DNA from: JAZPYZ01 sp045544455
GTDB taxonomy: Bacteria; Bacillota; Clostridia; Oscillospirales; Acutalibacteraceae
NCBI GenBank assembly: GCA_045544455.1
Contig: JAZPYZ010000009.1
Location: 62,001 to 126,000 of the forward strand
Reading direction: 5' to 3'
Length of the DNA stretch: 64,000 bases
Shown: positions 48,388-57,049 of the stretch, piece after piece
Layout of the letters: each line of letters begins with the position of its first letter
How positions within the stretch are numbered: the first letter of the stretch is position 1
Program-made: the position numbers and the translations under genes
Notes under the pieces: generated by a model
What the model was told of the DNA's origin: nothing
Databases searched by the model: none
The model's input: only the letters and a program-made list of their open reading frames with translations

Positions 48388-49092
48388 TTACGCAGACCGC
48401 CGTTTGCAACAAACGGCCGGTTGTGCACTCTCGGCTTCCACTTCTTGACTGCGCGGACCGTCATGCACACCTTCGGCGCGCAACACGCACGTCACGGTAC
48501 GCGACAAGATCGCCAGATCGCCCATCATCGACATGTTATGCGCGTAAAACGCATCCAACCGCGCTTTTTTCTCGATCGGCAATTCGTCCCGACCACTCAC
48601 TTGTGCCAAACCGGTCATCCCGGGACGCACGCTGCTGGCGCCGTTGCGCAACCGCATGTTTAACAACCGTTTTTCGGTCAACACCACCGGCCGCGGACCA
48701 ATAAAACTCATATCTCCGACAAAGATGTTCCACAGTTGCGGCAGTTCATCTAAACTGGTTTTACGAAGGAACTTACCTACACGGGATATATATTGATCGG
48801 GATTTTTTAGTTTACAAGTCGCGACATCCGCCGGAGCACAGGTGCTCATCGTGCGGAATTTGATAATGCGAAACGGTTTCCCGTCTACACCGCCGCGCCA
48901 TTGGAAAAACAGCGGGCACCCTTTGGTATCGATGGCTGAAACCACCGCCACTACCAATAAAATCGGCGCCAATACCACGAACAAACCGATAGAAAACAGA
49001 ATATCTAACCACCGTTTACCGTAGGTCGTATACGTGGCATGTGATTGGACACTGGTTCTCGGCAACGCCGGTGCGGAAAAGGTGTACGACAT
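48388..49092 (-). CDS. Undecaprenyl-phosphate sugar phosphotransferase
   Basis: 234 aa, single reentrant membrane helix (WLDILFSIGLFVVLAPILLVV) and the small PglC-like catalytic domain: KFRTMS, RKTSLDELPQLWNIFVGDMS, PRP in IGPRPVVL and RPGMTGLAQVSGRDEL. Initiates glycan synthesis by moving a sugar-1-phosphate from UDP-sugar to the lipid carrier. The start at 49092 has AGGAGGG 8 nt upstream. No glycosyltransferase or flippase genes adjoin; galU two genes upstream could supply UDP-glucose. Confidence 0.9.
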   Translation of the reverse strand: MSYTFSAPALPRTSVQSHATYTTYGKRWLDILFSIGLFVVLAPILLVVAVVSAIDTKGCPLFFQWRGGVDGKPFRIIKFRTMSTCAPADVATCKLKNPDQYISRVGKFLRKTSLDELPQLWNIFVGDMSFIGPRPVVLTEKRLLNMRLRNGASSVRPGMTGLAQVSGRDELPIEKKARLDAFYAHNMSMMGDLAILSRTVTCVLRAEGVHDGPRSQEVEAESAQPAVCCKRRSA

Positions 49093-49122
49093 CCCATTTC
49101 CCTCCTTTCTTGTTCTGTATTG

Positions 49123-49151
49123 ATTATACTGGCACGTAGGGGAAAATACAA
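49123..49151 (-). promoter_or_regulatory. Promoter of the sugar transferase gene
   Basis: Minus strand TTGTAT, 17-bp spacer, TATAAT. Confidence 0.7.
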
Positions 49152-49218
49152 GTTTCATTGTTGTAACATTTGTCGTTTTATGGGAGAGATCCAGGTTTTG
49201 ACAGGCAAAATCTGGATT

Positions 49219-49264
49219 TTTAAAACACAAAATTCGGGATGAAAATCATCCCGAATTTTGTGTT
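49219..49264 (-). terminator. Terminator of the 49-aa gene
   Basis: Perfect 19-base stem 49224-49242 / 49246-49264 with a 3-nt loop and, on the minus strand, a T-rich tail. It overlaps the stop codon. Confidence 0.85.
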
Positions 49265-49412
49265 ATCGAAATCGATCGGCGAGTTCTTGCAGTTGTGCCA
49301 AACTGTTGAGTTCGGCACCGGATTGCAATACCGTTTCCTGTAAATATTTCGGCAGCGAATCGAAATATTGTTTCATATCCGGATCGGTATTCAACGGACG
49401 AGTATCCGGCAT
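49263..49412 (-). CDS. Small hypothetical protein (49 aa)
   Basis: Start at 49412 with a near-perfect ribosome site AAGGAGGTGA. The peptide begins MPDTRPLNTDPDMKQYFDSL, continues PKYLQETVLQSGAELNS, and ends ADRFR: an amphipathic helical protein with no cysteine, signal or membrane helix. The PKYLQETVLQSG segment resembles short clostridial peptides of unknown role that I have seen annotated as hypothetical. Lies between two terminators with its own ribosome site, so it is probably a separate unit. Confidence 0.7.
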   Translation of the reverse strand: MPDTRPLNTDPDMKQYFDSLPKYLQETVLQSGAELNSLAQLQELADRFR

Positions 49413-49467
49413 AGCGGTTCACCTCCTTCTTTGGTAGTGTCGGTCAACCAATGAGATTTCATACAAA

Positions 49468-49496
49468 AAAGCCATGCACGATATCGTGCATGGCTT
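49468..49496 (-). terminator. Terminator of the galU operon
   Basis: Palindromic stem GCCATGCACGAT / ATCGTGCATGGC flanked by runs of A and T. Confidence 0.85.
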
Positions 49497-49509
49497 TCGC
49501 TATACCATC

Positions 49510-50385
49510 TTATAAGGTTTTGGCCAATTCTTTTATGTAAGCGCGGAATTCATCTTTCACCTGCGGATGTTGTAACGCCACTTCGCAGGTAGCTTGTAAA
49601 ATACCGAACTTGTTACCCATATCGTACCGTTTGCCGATAAAATCGACACCGACCATCCCATCGGTCACGGCGAGTTCGCGCATCGCATCGGTTAATTGAA
49701 TTTCGCCACCGGCACCGGGTTTGGTGTGGTCTAAGATATCGAAAATTTTCGCCGGCAACACACACCGTCCCAAAATCGAATACAGCGACATGATTTTATC
49801 GGGCGACGGTTTTTCGATCATATCGGTGATCTTATACAGGTTGTCCTGTAACAAGTCTACCTTCATCGAACTGTATTTTTGAATTTGTTCCACGGTCACT
49901 TCTTTGATACCCACCGCGCCGAGTCCGTACGCCTCGTATGCGTCACACAATTGCCGACAAACCGGCGGCTGTCCGAGAATCACGTCGTCCCCGTACAACA
50001 CCGCAAACGCATCGTCCCCGACAAACGACCGTGCACACGATACCGCGTGTCCCAGTCCTTTGGTTTCTTTCTGCCGCACAAAATAGATGTTCGCCATGTC
50101 GGTGATTTCTTGAACTTGTTTCAGTTCTTCCATCCGACCGGCGGCTTCTAACCGTTGTTCCAACTCGATCGCGTGATCAAAATGATCTTCCAACAACCCT
50201 TTGCCGCGGTTGGTGATGATCAAAATATCCCGAATACCGGAGGCAACCGCTTCTTCCACAATATACTGAATGGCCGGTTTGTCCACAATCGGTAACATTT
50301 CTTTCGGCATAGCTTTTGAGATCGGCAACACCCGTGTTCCCAGTCCGGCAGCCGGAATGATCGCCTTCGTTACGCGTTTACCCAT
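49510..50385 (-). CDS. galU: UTP-glucose-1-phosphate uridylyltransferase
   Basis: Makes UDP-glucose. 291 aa. Nucleotide-binding PAAGLGTRVLPISKAMPKEM at the N-terminus, then KPAIQYIVEEAVASGI, VLYGDDVILG and GAGGEIQLTDAMREL, all typical of GalU. Ribosome site AGGAG about 10 nt upstream. Follows the zinc-finger membrane protein gene by 16 nt and is likely co-transcribed with it. Confidence 0.96.
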   Translation of the reverse strand: MGKRVTKAIIPAAGLGTRVLPISKAMPKEMLPIVDKPAIQYIVEEAVASGIRDILIITNRGKGLLEDHFDHAIELEQRLEAAGRMEELKQVQEITDMANIYFVRQKETKGLGHAVSCARSFVGDDAFAVLYGDDVILGQPPVCRQLCDAYEAYGLGAVGIKEVTVEQIQKYSSMKVDLLQDNLYKITDMIEKPSPDKIMSLYSILGRCVLPAKIFDILDHTKPGAGGEIQLTDAMRELAVTDGMVGVDFIGKRYDMGNKFGILQATCEVALQHPQVKDEFRAYIKELAKTL

Positions 50386-50401
50386 CCTTCAACAACTCCT
50401 C

Positions 50402-51403
50402 TTACAATATAAAGATAAATTGAATCAAATAATCCGACAACAGATAAGCCAGCATGCCGGCGAGAAACGAGATGCCGCCGATCTGTGACAATCCGTAAGG
50501 ATACCGTTCCGGCTTTTTCTCTTTCAATTTCCGAATTCGTGAAAAAGCCGTTTTTTGATAGATCCAGTTGCCGGCAAAACCGACCAATAACCGCATAGCC
50601 AGTTCCACCAACATCAGGAGCAACAACCCGTACATCAGATATTTAAACGTCGGATTTTCGGCCGCCAATGCCATCATGCGTTCGGCCATTTCGACTTGAG
50701 ATAACCCACTGCCGATCATATCCAGCATATGGGCCGATATTTGATACGACAGTACGCTTTGTACAATGGATACCGCTAACAGGATGAAACCGGCGAGAAA
50801 ATTCTTGCGGTACAGCAACCAGTACGGACCAAAGAAAAATGCCGCCCAGTTCCACGAAAATGCGTTGCCGGAAGTAATGTTTTTGAAACGGGGGATATAG
50901 TAATGTGAATTCACCCCGACATACGCGACCGCGTCGGAAACCAGCATGTCGTCCATCATCTCGTTCGGATCGACACCGCCGTACGGATCCGGCATCGGAC
51001 GCCCAACGTGGAAGGGCGTGTATTCGCGATACGGGTGTGCAGTCCCACCGGCTTGATGGTTAGGCGCTTTGGATTGCGGCTGAGAATGCCAATCTGGCGC
51101 GGATTGCCGTTCCCGTCCGCAATGCGCACAAAATTCGGCATATTCGAGGTTTCTAGAACTGCATGCCGGACAGGTCCACGCCAAGGCATCGGCGTTTTCC
51201 GGATGGGATTGTGAGGTGTTTTGTGCCGTTTCGCGCGACCATTGTTTTGAGGTGTCGTGATCTTCTTGCAACGCACAATGCCCAACCGATTGCCAACACG
51301 CGCGATGATGCGGAGCCCCACATTTCGGGCACGCTACGATATCGTCCGATTCGGTAAATAACTGTCCGCAAACCGGACAGGAAAACCCTTCGTAAAAGAA
51401 CAT
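50402..51403 (-). CDS. Zinc-finger membrane protein with DUF2628
   Basis: 333 aa. The N-terminal RING-like treble-clef CPVCGQLFTESDDIVACPKCG followed by PHHRACW suggests binding of protein partners; a second zinc ribbon is CPACSSRNLEYAEFCAHCG. After a Pro/Gln-rich linker come a short helical segment (NEMMDDMLVSDAVAYVG) and the DUF2628 domain with about four membrane helices (WNWAAFFFGPYWLLYRK). Common in clostridia; function unknown. It leads the operon with galU. Confidence 0.85.
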   Translation of the reverse strand: MFFYEGFSCPVCGQLFTESDDIVACPKCGAPHHRACWQSVGHCALQEDHDTSKQWSRETAQNTSQSHPENADALAWTCPACSSRNLEYAEFCAHCGRERQSAPDWHSQPQSKAPNHQAGGTAHPYREYTPFHVGRPMPDPYGGVDPNEMMDDMLVSDAVAYVGVNSHYYIPRFKNITSGNAFSWNWAAFFFGPYWLLYRKNFLAGFILLAVSIVQSVLSYQISAHMLDMIGSGLSQVEMAERMMALAAENPTFKYLMYGLLLLMLVELAMRLLVGFAGNWIYQKTAFSRIRKLKEKKPERYPYGLSQIGGISFLAGMLAYLLSDYLIQFIFIL

Positions 51404-51529
51404 ATAGGTAAGTCACAGCCTTTTTATAATATCCTATTGTTTATTGTACCGATAGTTTAAGGTTTACGCAAGCATTTCCGAAAAGTTTTAAAAAAATTTC
51501 ATCTTTTTGCAAATATTTCGGCAAAGCGA

Positions 51530-51558
51530 TTGATATTTTAGGGGGAAATTATTATAAT
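51530..51558 (+). promoter_or_regulatory. Sigma-A promoter of the murD operon
   Basis: TTGATA, 17-bp spacer, TATAAT. Confidence 0.8.
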
Positions 51559-51601
51559 ATTGTATTAAGTAATTATTGTCATATATAAGGAGAAAAGCGG
51601 C

Positions 51602-52987
51602 ATGAACGAACGGGCTACGGTTTTCTTGAACAGTCTGCGCGACAAACATATTGCCATCTGCGGTATTGGCAAAAACAACCTGCCGGTGGTACATCAGTTT
51701 TTGGAACACGGGGCGAAAGTGTATGCGTGTGATCGCCGTACGGCGGCCGATCTTGGCGACACAGTAGCCGAACTGGAAGCGCTCGGCGTTGTGTGGCAAC
51801 TGGGCGACGCGTATTTGTCCAACCTCAACCGGATGGATATGGTGGTGCGCACGCCCGGGATGAAACCGTATCTGCCGGAATTTGAAGAGGCGCGCCGTCA
51901 CGGGGTTACCGTCACCTCCGAAATGGAGCTGTTTTTCCTGCTGTGCCCGGCTAAAATTTACGCCGTGACCGGTTCGGACGGCAAAACCACGACCACCACT
52001 ATTATCGCCGGTCTGTTAAAAACCACCGGTCGAACCGTGTGGGTGGGCGGCAACATCGGTAATCCGCTTTTGCCGATCGTGGAACAGGTCGAGCCGGACG
52101 ATTTGGTGGTTACCGAACTGTCGAGTTTCCAACTGACGCGCATGGAACAAAGTCCGTCGGTTGGAGTGGTTACCAACGTCGCGCCCAATCATCTGGATTG
52201 GCATACCGATATGGACGAATATATCGAAGCGAAGAAAAATCTGGTGTTGTGGCAGAACGCGGATAACCGCGCGGTGCTGAATGCCGATAACGAGATTACC
52301 GCTTCGTTTGCGCCCGATCTGTCGGGTGACGTGTTTGCGTTTTCGCGTCGTCATCCGGTCGAACGTGGCGCCTGGTACGACGAGGCAACCGACCGCGTAT
52401 TGGTTACCGAAGGGGACACCACGGTCGAGATTATGCACGGGGCTGATATTTTGTTGCCCGGCGTACACAATTTAGAAAACTATCTCGCCGCCATTGCCGC
52501 GGTTTACGGTACTGTCACCGCCGACAACATCCGCGCCTTTGCGCAAACGTTCGGCGGTGTGGCACATCGGTGCGAACTGGTTCGCACCCGGCACGGTGTG
52601 CGGTGGTATAACGATTCGATCGGGACCAGCCCGTCGCGTACCATCGCCGGACTCAAAGCGTTTGATCGCAAGGTCATCTTGATCGCCGGCGGTTACGATA
52701 AGCATATTCCGTACGATCCGATCGGTCCGGTTGCGATTGATACCGTTAAATGTGCGATCCTGTTGGGCGCTACGGCCGACGCGATCGAACAGGCAATTCG
52801 AAAGGTCGGTGATCTGCCGATCGTGCGTGTGCAAACGATGGAAGAAGCGGTTGCCGCGGCCGATGCCATGGCCCAAAACGAGGATATCGTGTTTATGTCA
52901 CCGGCGAGTGCCAGTTTCGATATGTATAAAAACTTTGAAGAACGCGGCAACCATTTCAAACGGTTGGTGGCGGAACTTCTCGATTGA
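51602..52987 (+). CDS. murD: UDP-N-acetylmuramoyl-L-alanine:D-glutamate ligase
   Basis: Adds D-Glu to UDP-MurNAc-Ala. 461 aa, three Mur-ligase domains. ATP loop GSDGKTTTTT near residue 121, VVTELSSFQL, NHLDWHTDMDEY and the C-terminal NDSIGTSPSRTIAGL and GGYDKHIPYDP. Away from the usual division/wall cluster, it leads a run with peptidases. Ribosome site ATAAGGAGA. Confidence 0.96.
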   Translation: MNERATVFLNSLRDKHIAICGIGKNNLPVVHQFLEHGAKVYACDRRTAADLGDTVAELEALGVVWQLGDAYLSNLNRMDMVVRTPGMKPYLPEFEEARRHGVTVTSEMELFFLLCPAKIYAVTGSDGKTTTTTIIAGLLKTTGRTVWVGGNIGNPLLPIVEQVEPDDLVVTELSSFQLTRMEQSPSVGVVTNVAPNHLDWHTDMDEYIEAKKNLVLWQNADNRAVLNADNEITASFAPDLSGDVFAFSRRHPVERGAWYDEATDRVLVTEGDTTVEIMHGADILLPGVHNLENYLAAIAAVYGTVTADNIRAFAQTFGGVAHRCELVRTRHGVRWYNDSIGTSPSRTIAGLKAFDRKVILIAGGYDKHIPYDPIGPVAIDTVKCAILLGATADAIEQAIRKVGDLPIVRVQTMEEAVAAADAMAQNEDIVFMSPASASFDMYKNFEERGNHFKRLVAELLD

Positions 52988-53002
52988 TAGGAGATGGGAT
53001 GT

Positions 53003-54019
53003 ATGGATGCACAAACGTGTTTACAGACCTTGTGTAACGCGTGCGGTGTCGGCGGTATGACCGAGATTCGCGATACGGCCGTCGAACTGTTACGCCCGTG
53101 GGTGGATGATCTGCGCATCGATGCGCTCGGTAATATTTGCGGTATTCGATACGCAGCCGATCCGGCCGCACCGGTCGTGATGTTAGAGGCGCATATGGAC
53201 GAAATCGGCATGGTGGTTACCGCCATTGACGATGGATTTGTCCGGATGGGCGCGTGTGGCGGTGTGGACGTTCGGGTGCTTTCCACCGCCGACGTGGTGG
53301 TATATGGTGACCGTCCGTATAACGGGGTGGTTTGCTCGGTACCGCCGCATTTAAGCGACGCGAAAGAGCGTGACAAATGCCCGGATTTGTCTAAACTGTG
53401 TATTGACGTCGGTCTGTCCGATCAGGAGGCCAAAGCGCATATCCCGGTCGGAAGCCGTATTGTGTTTCGGCCGCATTTTGACCGGATCGGCGATCATGCC
53501 GTATCGGCAAAAGCCATCGACGATCGCGCCGGTGTTGCGGCGCTGTTGTTATGCGCCGAACAGATGTATACGTCATCTACCGTTAACACGGTGGTGTATT
53601 GTTTGACGGTACAAGAAGAACTCGGTTGCCGTGGGGCGGCGGTCGCCGCATTTGATCTGCCGCCGATCAAGGCCGGTGTGGCGGTGGACGTCAGTTTTGG
53701 TTACACGCCGGATGCCGACCACCACGCGTGCGGTGTGCTCGGCGACGGTCCGATGATCGGCATATCGCCGATTTTGGATGCGGCCGTAACCGATACGTTG
53801 CAAACGGTCGCTACCCAGCGTGATATTCCGGTGCAGTTGGAAGTGATGGGCGAAACCACCGGCACCAACGCCGATCGCCTAACGTTAACCAAAAACGGGA
53901 TTCCGTTCGGGTTGGTTTCGATTCCGCTTCGGTATATGCACACGCCGCAGGAACTGGTTGACCTGCGCGACATCGAACAAACCGCGCGCTTGCTCGCCGG
54001 TTTTGTGCAGGAGGGATAA
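53003..54019 (+). CDS. M42-family aminopeptidase (first copy)
   Basis: 338 aa, cytosolic dinuclear zinc enzyme likely forming large self-compartmenting assemblies. Ligands: LEAHMDEIG, KAIDDRAG, VQEELG (general base and ligand), AVDVSFG and RYMHTP. The start at 53003 has AGGAG 9 nt upstream, better than the ATG at 52994. Followed by a paralogue after 2 nt. Glutamyl-aminopeptidase or general peptide-trimming activity is typical; older annotation as cellulase is not supported. Confidence 0.9.
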   Translation: MDAQTCLQTLCNACGVGGMTEIRDTAVELLRPWVDDLRIDALGNICGIRYAADPAAPVVMLEAHMDEIGMVVTAIDDGFVRMGACGGVDVRVLSTADVVVYGDRPYNGVVCSVPPHLSDAKERDKCPDLSKLCIDVGLSDQEAKAHIPVGSRIVFRPHFDRIGDHAVSAKAIDDRAGVAALLLCAEQMYTSSTVNTVVYCLTVQEELGCRGAAVAAFDLPPIKAGVAVDVSFGYTPDADHHACGVLGDGPMIGISPILDAAVTDTLQTVATQRDIPVQLEVMGETTGTNADRLTLTKNGIPFGLVSIPLRYMHTPQELVDLRDIEQTARLLAGFVQEG

Positions 54020-54021
54020 CC

Positions 54022-55050
54022 ATGACACGTGTATTACAAGATTTGTGTGCGCTCAACGGTGTGTCCGGCCGCGAACAGGCGGTGCGCGAATATGTGTTAA
54101 CCAAACTTTCCGAAACCCCGACCGAAAAAACGGTCACAGTGGATCCCCTCGGTAACATCCTGGTTCACCTGAAAGGCGAACAACCGGCCAAACAACGCTT
54201 GTTGTTTGCTGCTCACATGGATGAGGTGGGTTTGATCATTACCCATATCGAAAGTGACGGCACGTTGCGATTTGCGCCTGTTGGCGGTATAGACGAAAAA
54301 GCGTTGTTTGGACACCGTGTGCGTATCGGGGATACCATCGGCCTTATCGGTGGTAAAGCCATCCATCAATGCAGTGGCGATGACAAACACCGCGTCCCGT
54401 CGACCGATAAAATGCGTATCGATATCGGGGCGGCCGATCAAGCGGACGCCGCCAAACGCGTGCGCGTCGGCGATACGGCCACGTTTGATGCGCCTTGGAT
54501 TGCTCTCGGTGAACACAAGATTAAAGCCAAAGCACTCGACGATCGTGCCGGATGCGCCTTGTTGTTGGAACTGGCGCAAACCACACCGAAATACGACGTG
54601 ATGTTGGCGTTTACCGTGCAAGAAGAGGTTGGTCTGCGCGGTGCGCGCACCGCGGCGTTCGCTACCGAACCCGACGTCGCGATCGTGGTGGACGTCACCA
54701 CGGCCGCGGATATCGCTGGTGTCAGTGGCGCGGATTGTGTTTGCCACCAAGGCGACGGACCGGTGATTTCGTTTATGGACGGCCGCACGTTGTACGATAG
54801 CGACCTGTACGATACGTTGATGAACACAGCCAACGCGCTGTCGATCCCGGCTCAAACCAAAACGCGCATTGCCGGCGGCAACGATGCCGGCTCGATCCAA
54901 ACCACCGGTCGTGGGGCGCGTGTGGCGGCGGTATCGCTACCCGGTCGTTACATCCATTCATCGGGTTGCGTGATCGATCGGCGCGACTACGCGCATACCG
55001 TCACGTTGCTGAAAGCGGCGATCGATGCGATTTTAGGGGATCACGCGTGA
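54022..55050 (+). CDS. M42-family aminopeptidase (second copy)
   Basis: 342 aa. Same metal motifs: FAAHMDEVG, KALDDRAG, VQEEVGLRGA, VVDVTTA and RYIHSS. About the same length and order as the upstream copy but clearly diverged, so an old duplication that may form mixed complexes, as known for paired TET peptidases in archaea. Ribosome site CAGGAGGGAT. GTGA overlap with the GNAT gene. Confidence 0.9.
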   Translation: MTRVLQDLCALNGVSGREQAVREYVLTKLSETPTEKTVTVDPLGNILVHLKGEQPAKQRLLFAAHMDEVGLIITHIESDGTLRFAPVGGIDEKALFGHRVRIGDTIGLIGGKAIHQCSGDDKHRVPSTDKMRIDIGAADQADAAKRVRVGDTATFDAPWIALGEHKIKAKALDDRAGCALLLELAQTTPKYDVMLAFTVQEEVGLRGARTAAFATEPDVAIVVDVTTAADIAGVSGADCVCHQGDGPVISFMDGRTLYDSDLYDTLMNTANALSIPAQTKTRIAGGNDAGSIQTTGRGARVAAVSLPGRYIHSSGCVIDRRDYAHTVTLLKAAIDAILGDHA

Positions 55051-55757
55051 TCCGCGCCTTGACAAGCCGACCTACCCTTACGCCTGATTCGGTGTGTGCG
55101 GTGCGGTTGCTTTCGGCTTATGAAAACTATGCCGCGTATCCCTTTGCCCACTTTTGGGAAGATGGGGAAGGGCGATACGCGTCGATGATCGACGGTACGG
55201 CGGTGTTTTATGCCGAGACCGTCACCGAAGAATGGTTGACCTTTTGGCAGATGCAACCGGATCTGGCGAAACTCATCACCGATGCGTGTATCGGTGAAAC
55301 GGTGGCCGCGCATTTGGGGCGTCCGTTTTCACAGGTGCCGGTGATGAAATCGGTGGTTCCATCAAACGGACAAGCCGAGCCGGTCGCACCAAAAGCGGCC
55401 TTTGAACTCATGACACGCGTATTCGGAGACGCGATACCGCCGTTTGACGTGTGGTATGCGGATGTATCGCACCGGATGCGGCACGCCGGTTGCCAAACGG
55501 TTGGCGTCATGCGTAACGGGGTATGTGTCAGTTGTGCCATGACCGTTGCGGAATGTGACGGCGGTGCGCTGATCGGTGCGGTGGCTACCGCTGAGACGGC
55601 TCGCCGACAAGGCTTGGCCGGCCGGTTGGTCGGTGGTTTGGCGGCCACGTTATCCCAAGAGCAAAAGCAGGTGTTCATCTGCCCCAAACACGAAGCGGCT
55701 CGCCGTTTATATGAACGGATTGGCTTTGTGGTTTGCGGCGGTGTGATCACGATATAA
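55047..55757 (+). CDS. GNAT-family N-acetyltransferase
   Basis: 236 aa. The C-terminal GNAT fold shows AVATAETARRQGLAGRLVGGL (acetyl-CoA loop, R-x-x-G-x-A variant) and HEAARRLYERIGFVVCGGV. The N-terminal 100 residues are a second, degenerate half similar to two-domain members. The GTG start at 55047 overlaps the M42 stop. Acceptor unknown; it may modify peptides or amines. Confidence 0.85.
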   Translation: MIRALTSRPTLTPDSVCAVRLLSAYENYAAYPFAHFWEDGEGRYASMIDGTAVFYAETVTEEWLTFWQMQPDLAKLITDACIGETVAAHLGRPFSQVPVMKSVVPSNGQAEPVAPKAAFELMTRVFGDAIPPFDVWYADVSHRMRHAGCQTVGVMRNGVCVSCAMTVAECDGGALIGAVATAETARRQGLAGRLVGGLAATLSQEQKQVFICPKHEAARRLYERIGFVVCGGVITI

Positions 55758-55767
55758 AGGAGACAGT

Positions 55768-57036
55768 ATGAACTCGTTATTTGATATAGATGCGCGGCTT
55801 GCCGCATTAGCGGACAAAGCCGAGAACGATTTGAAACAGGTGTTCGCCGATATCGAGGCGATCGCCGCACACAACCAACAAAAAGTGCTCAAAGCGTTTA
55901 TCGATCATAAAATCAGCGAACGGCATTTCCAAACCACCACCGGTTACGGTTACGGCGATGAGGGACGCGACACGTTAGACAAAGTGTTTGCGCAAGCAAT
56001 GGGTGCCGAAGATGCGCTCGTGCGGCATAGCATTTTGTCCGGTACGCATGCGCTCGCCATCGTGTTGTTTGGTCTGCTCCGGCCCGGCGACACGTTGCTG
56101 GCCGCCACCGGTGCCCCGTACGATACCCTCGAAGAGGTGATCGGCATCCGTCCGAGCGACGGTTCGTTGATGGAATTCGGGGTTCGGTATACCCAAGTGG
56201 ATTTAAACGAACAACAGTTGCCGGACCTGCCGGCGATCGCGAGCGCGGTAGAAGATCCGTCGGTACGAGTGGTACATATTCAGCGGTCGCGCGGATACAA
56301 CTTGCGCCCGTCCCTTACTGTCGAACAGATCGAAGAGATCGCCACCGTCGTCAAGCAAAAACGGCCGGATGTGTGGGTGTTTGTCGATAACTGTTACGGC
56401 GAATTTGTGCAGACGACCGAACCGTGTGAACACGGGGCGGATATTATGGCCGGCTCGTTGATCAAAAACGCCGGCGGCGGTTTGGCCACCAACGGCGGCT
56501 ATATCTGCGGCCGTGCCGATCTGGTCGAAAAATGTTCCTATCGCATGACTACGCCGGGATTAGGGCGCGAAATCGGGGCCAGTTTAGGGCAAAACCGATC
56601 GTTGTATATGGGACTGTTTTACGCACCGCACACGGTGGCGCAAGCCCTCAAAACGGCGGCGTTTTGCGCATCGATGTTCGGACAGATGGGATTTGCGGTG
56701 TCACCCACCGCGACCGAACAACGTGCCGATATTATTCAAACGGTACGGTTTGGTTCTGCCGAACCGTTGGTGTCGTTCTGCCAAGGCATGCAACGCGGCG
56801 CCCCGGTCGATTCGTTTGTTGTGCCGGAACCGTGGGACATGCCGGGTTATGACAGTCAGGTCATTATGGCGGCCGGCGCATTTACCGGCGGCGCTTCGAT
56901 CGAACTGTCGGCCGATGCACCGCTTCGAGAACCGTATGCCGCGTATATGCAAGGCGGCTTGATCTACGAAACCGGCAAGATCGGCGTATTGCTCGCCGCG
57001 CAAAAGATGTTGGAAGACGGTTTGTTGCCGTTATAA
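55768..57036 (+). CDS. Methionine gamma-lyase-family PLP enzyme (YnbB/aluminium-resistance type)
   Basis: 422 aa. Begins with a helical N-terminus, then HFQTTTGYGYGDEGRDTLDK, SGTHALAIVLFG and VDNCYGEFVQT; the PLP lysine is in MAGSLIKNAGGG. This COG4100 family was first named for aluminium resistance and is annotated as methionine gamma-lyase-like; cystathionine or cysteine-type lyase activity is a guess. Preceded by AAGGAGA, 10 nt after the GNAT gene. Confidence 0.9.
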   Translation: MNSLFDIDARLAALADKAENDLKQVFADIEAIAAHNQQKVLKAFIDHKISERHFQTTTGYGYGDEGRDTLDKVFAQAMGAEDALVRHSILSGTHALAIVLFGLLRPGDTLLAATGAPYDTLEEVIGIRPSDGSLMEFGVRYTQVDLNEQQLPDLPAIASAVEDPSVRVVHIQRSRGYNLRPSLTVEQIEEIATVVKQKRPDVWVFVDNCYGEFVQTTEPCEHGADIMAGSLIKNAGGGLATNGGYICGRADLVEKCSYRMTTPGLGREIGASLGQNRSLYMGLFYAPHTVAQALKTAAFCASMFGQMGFAVSPTATEQRADIIQTVRFGSAEPLVSFCQGMQRGAPVDSFVVPEPWDMPGYDSQVIMAAGAFTGGASIELSADAPLREPYAAYMQGGLIYETGKIGVLLAAQKMLEDGLLPL

Positions 57037-57049
57037 AGGAGAGACACGC

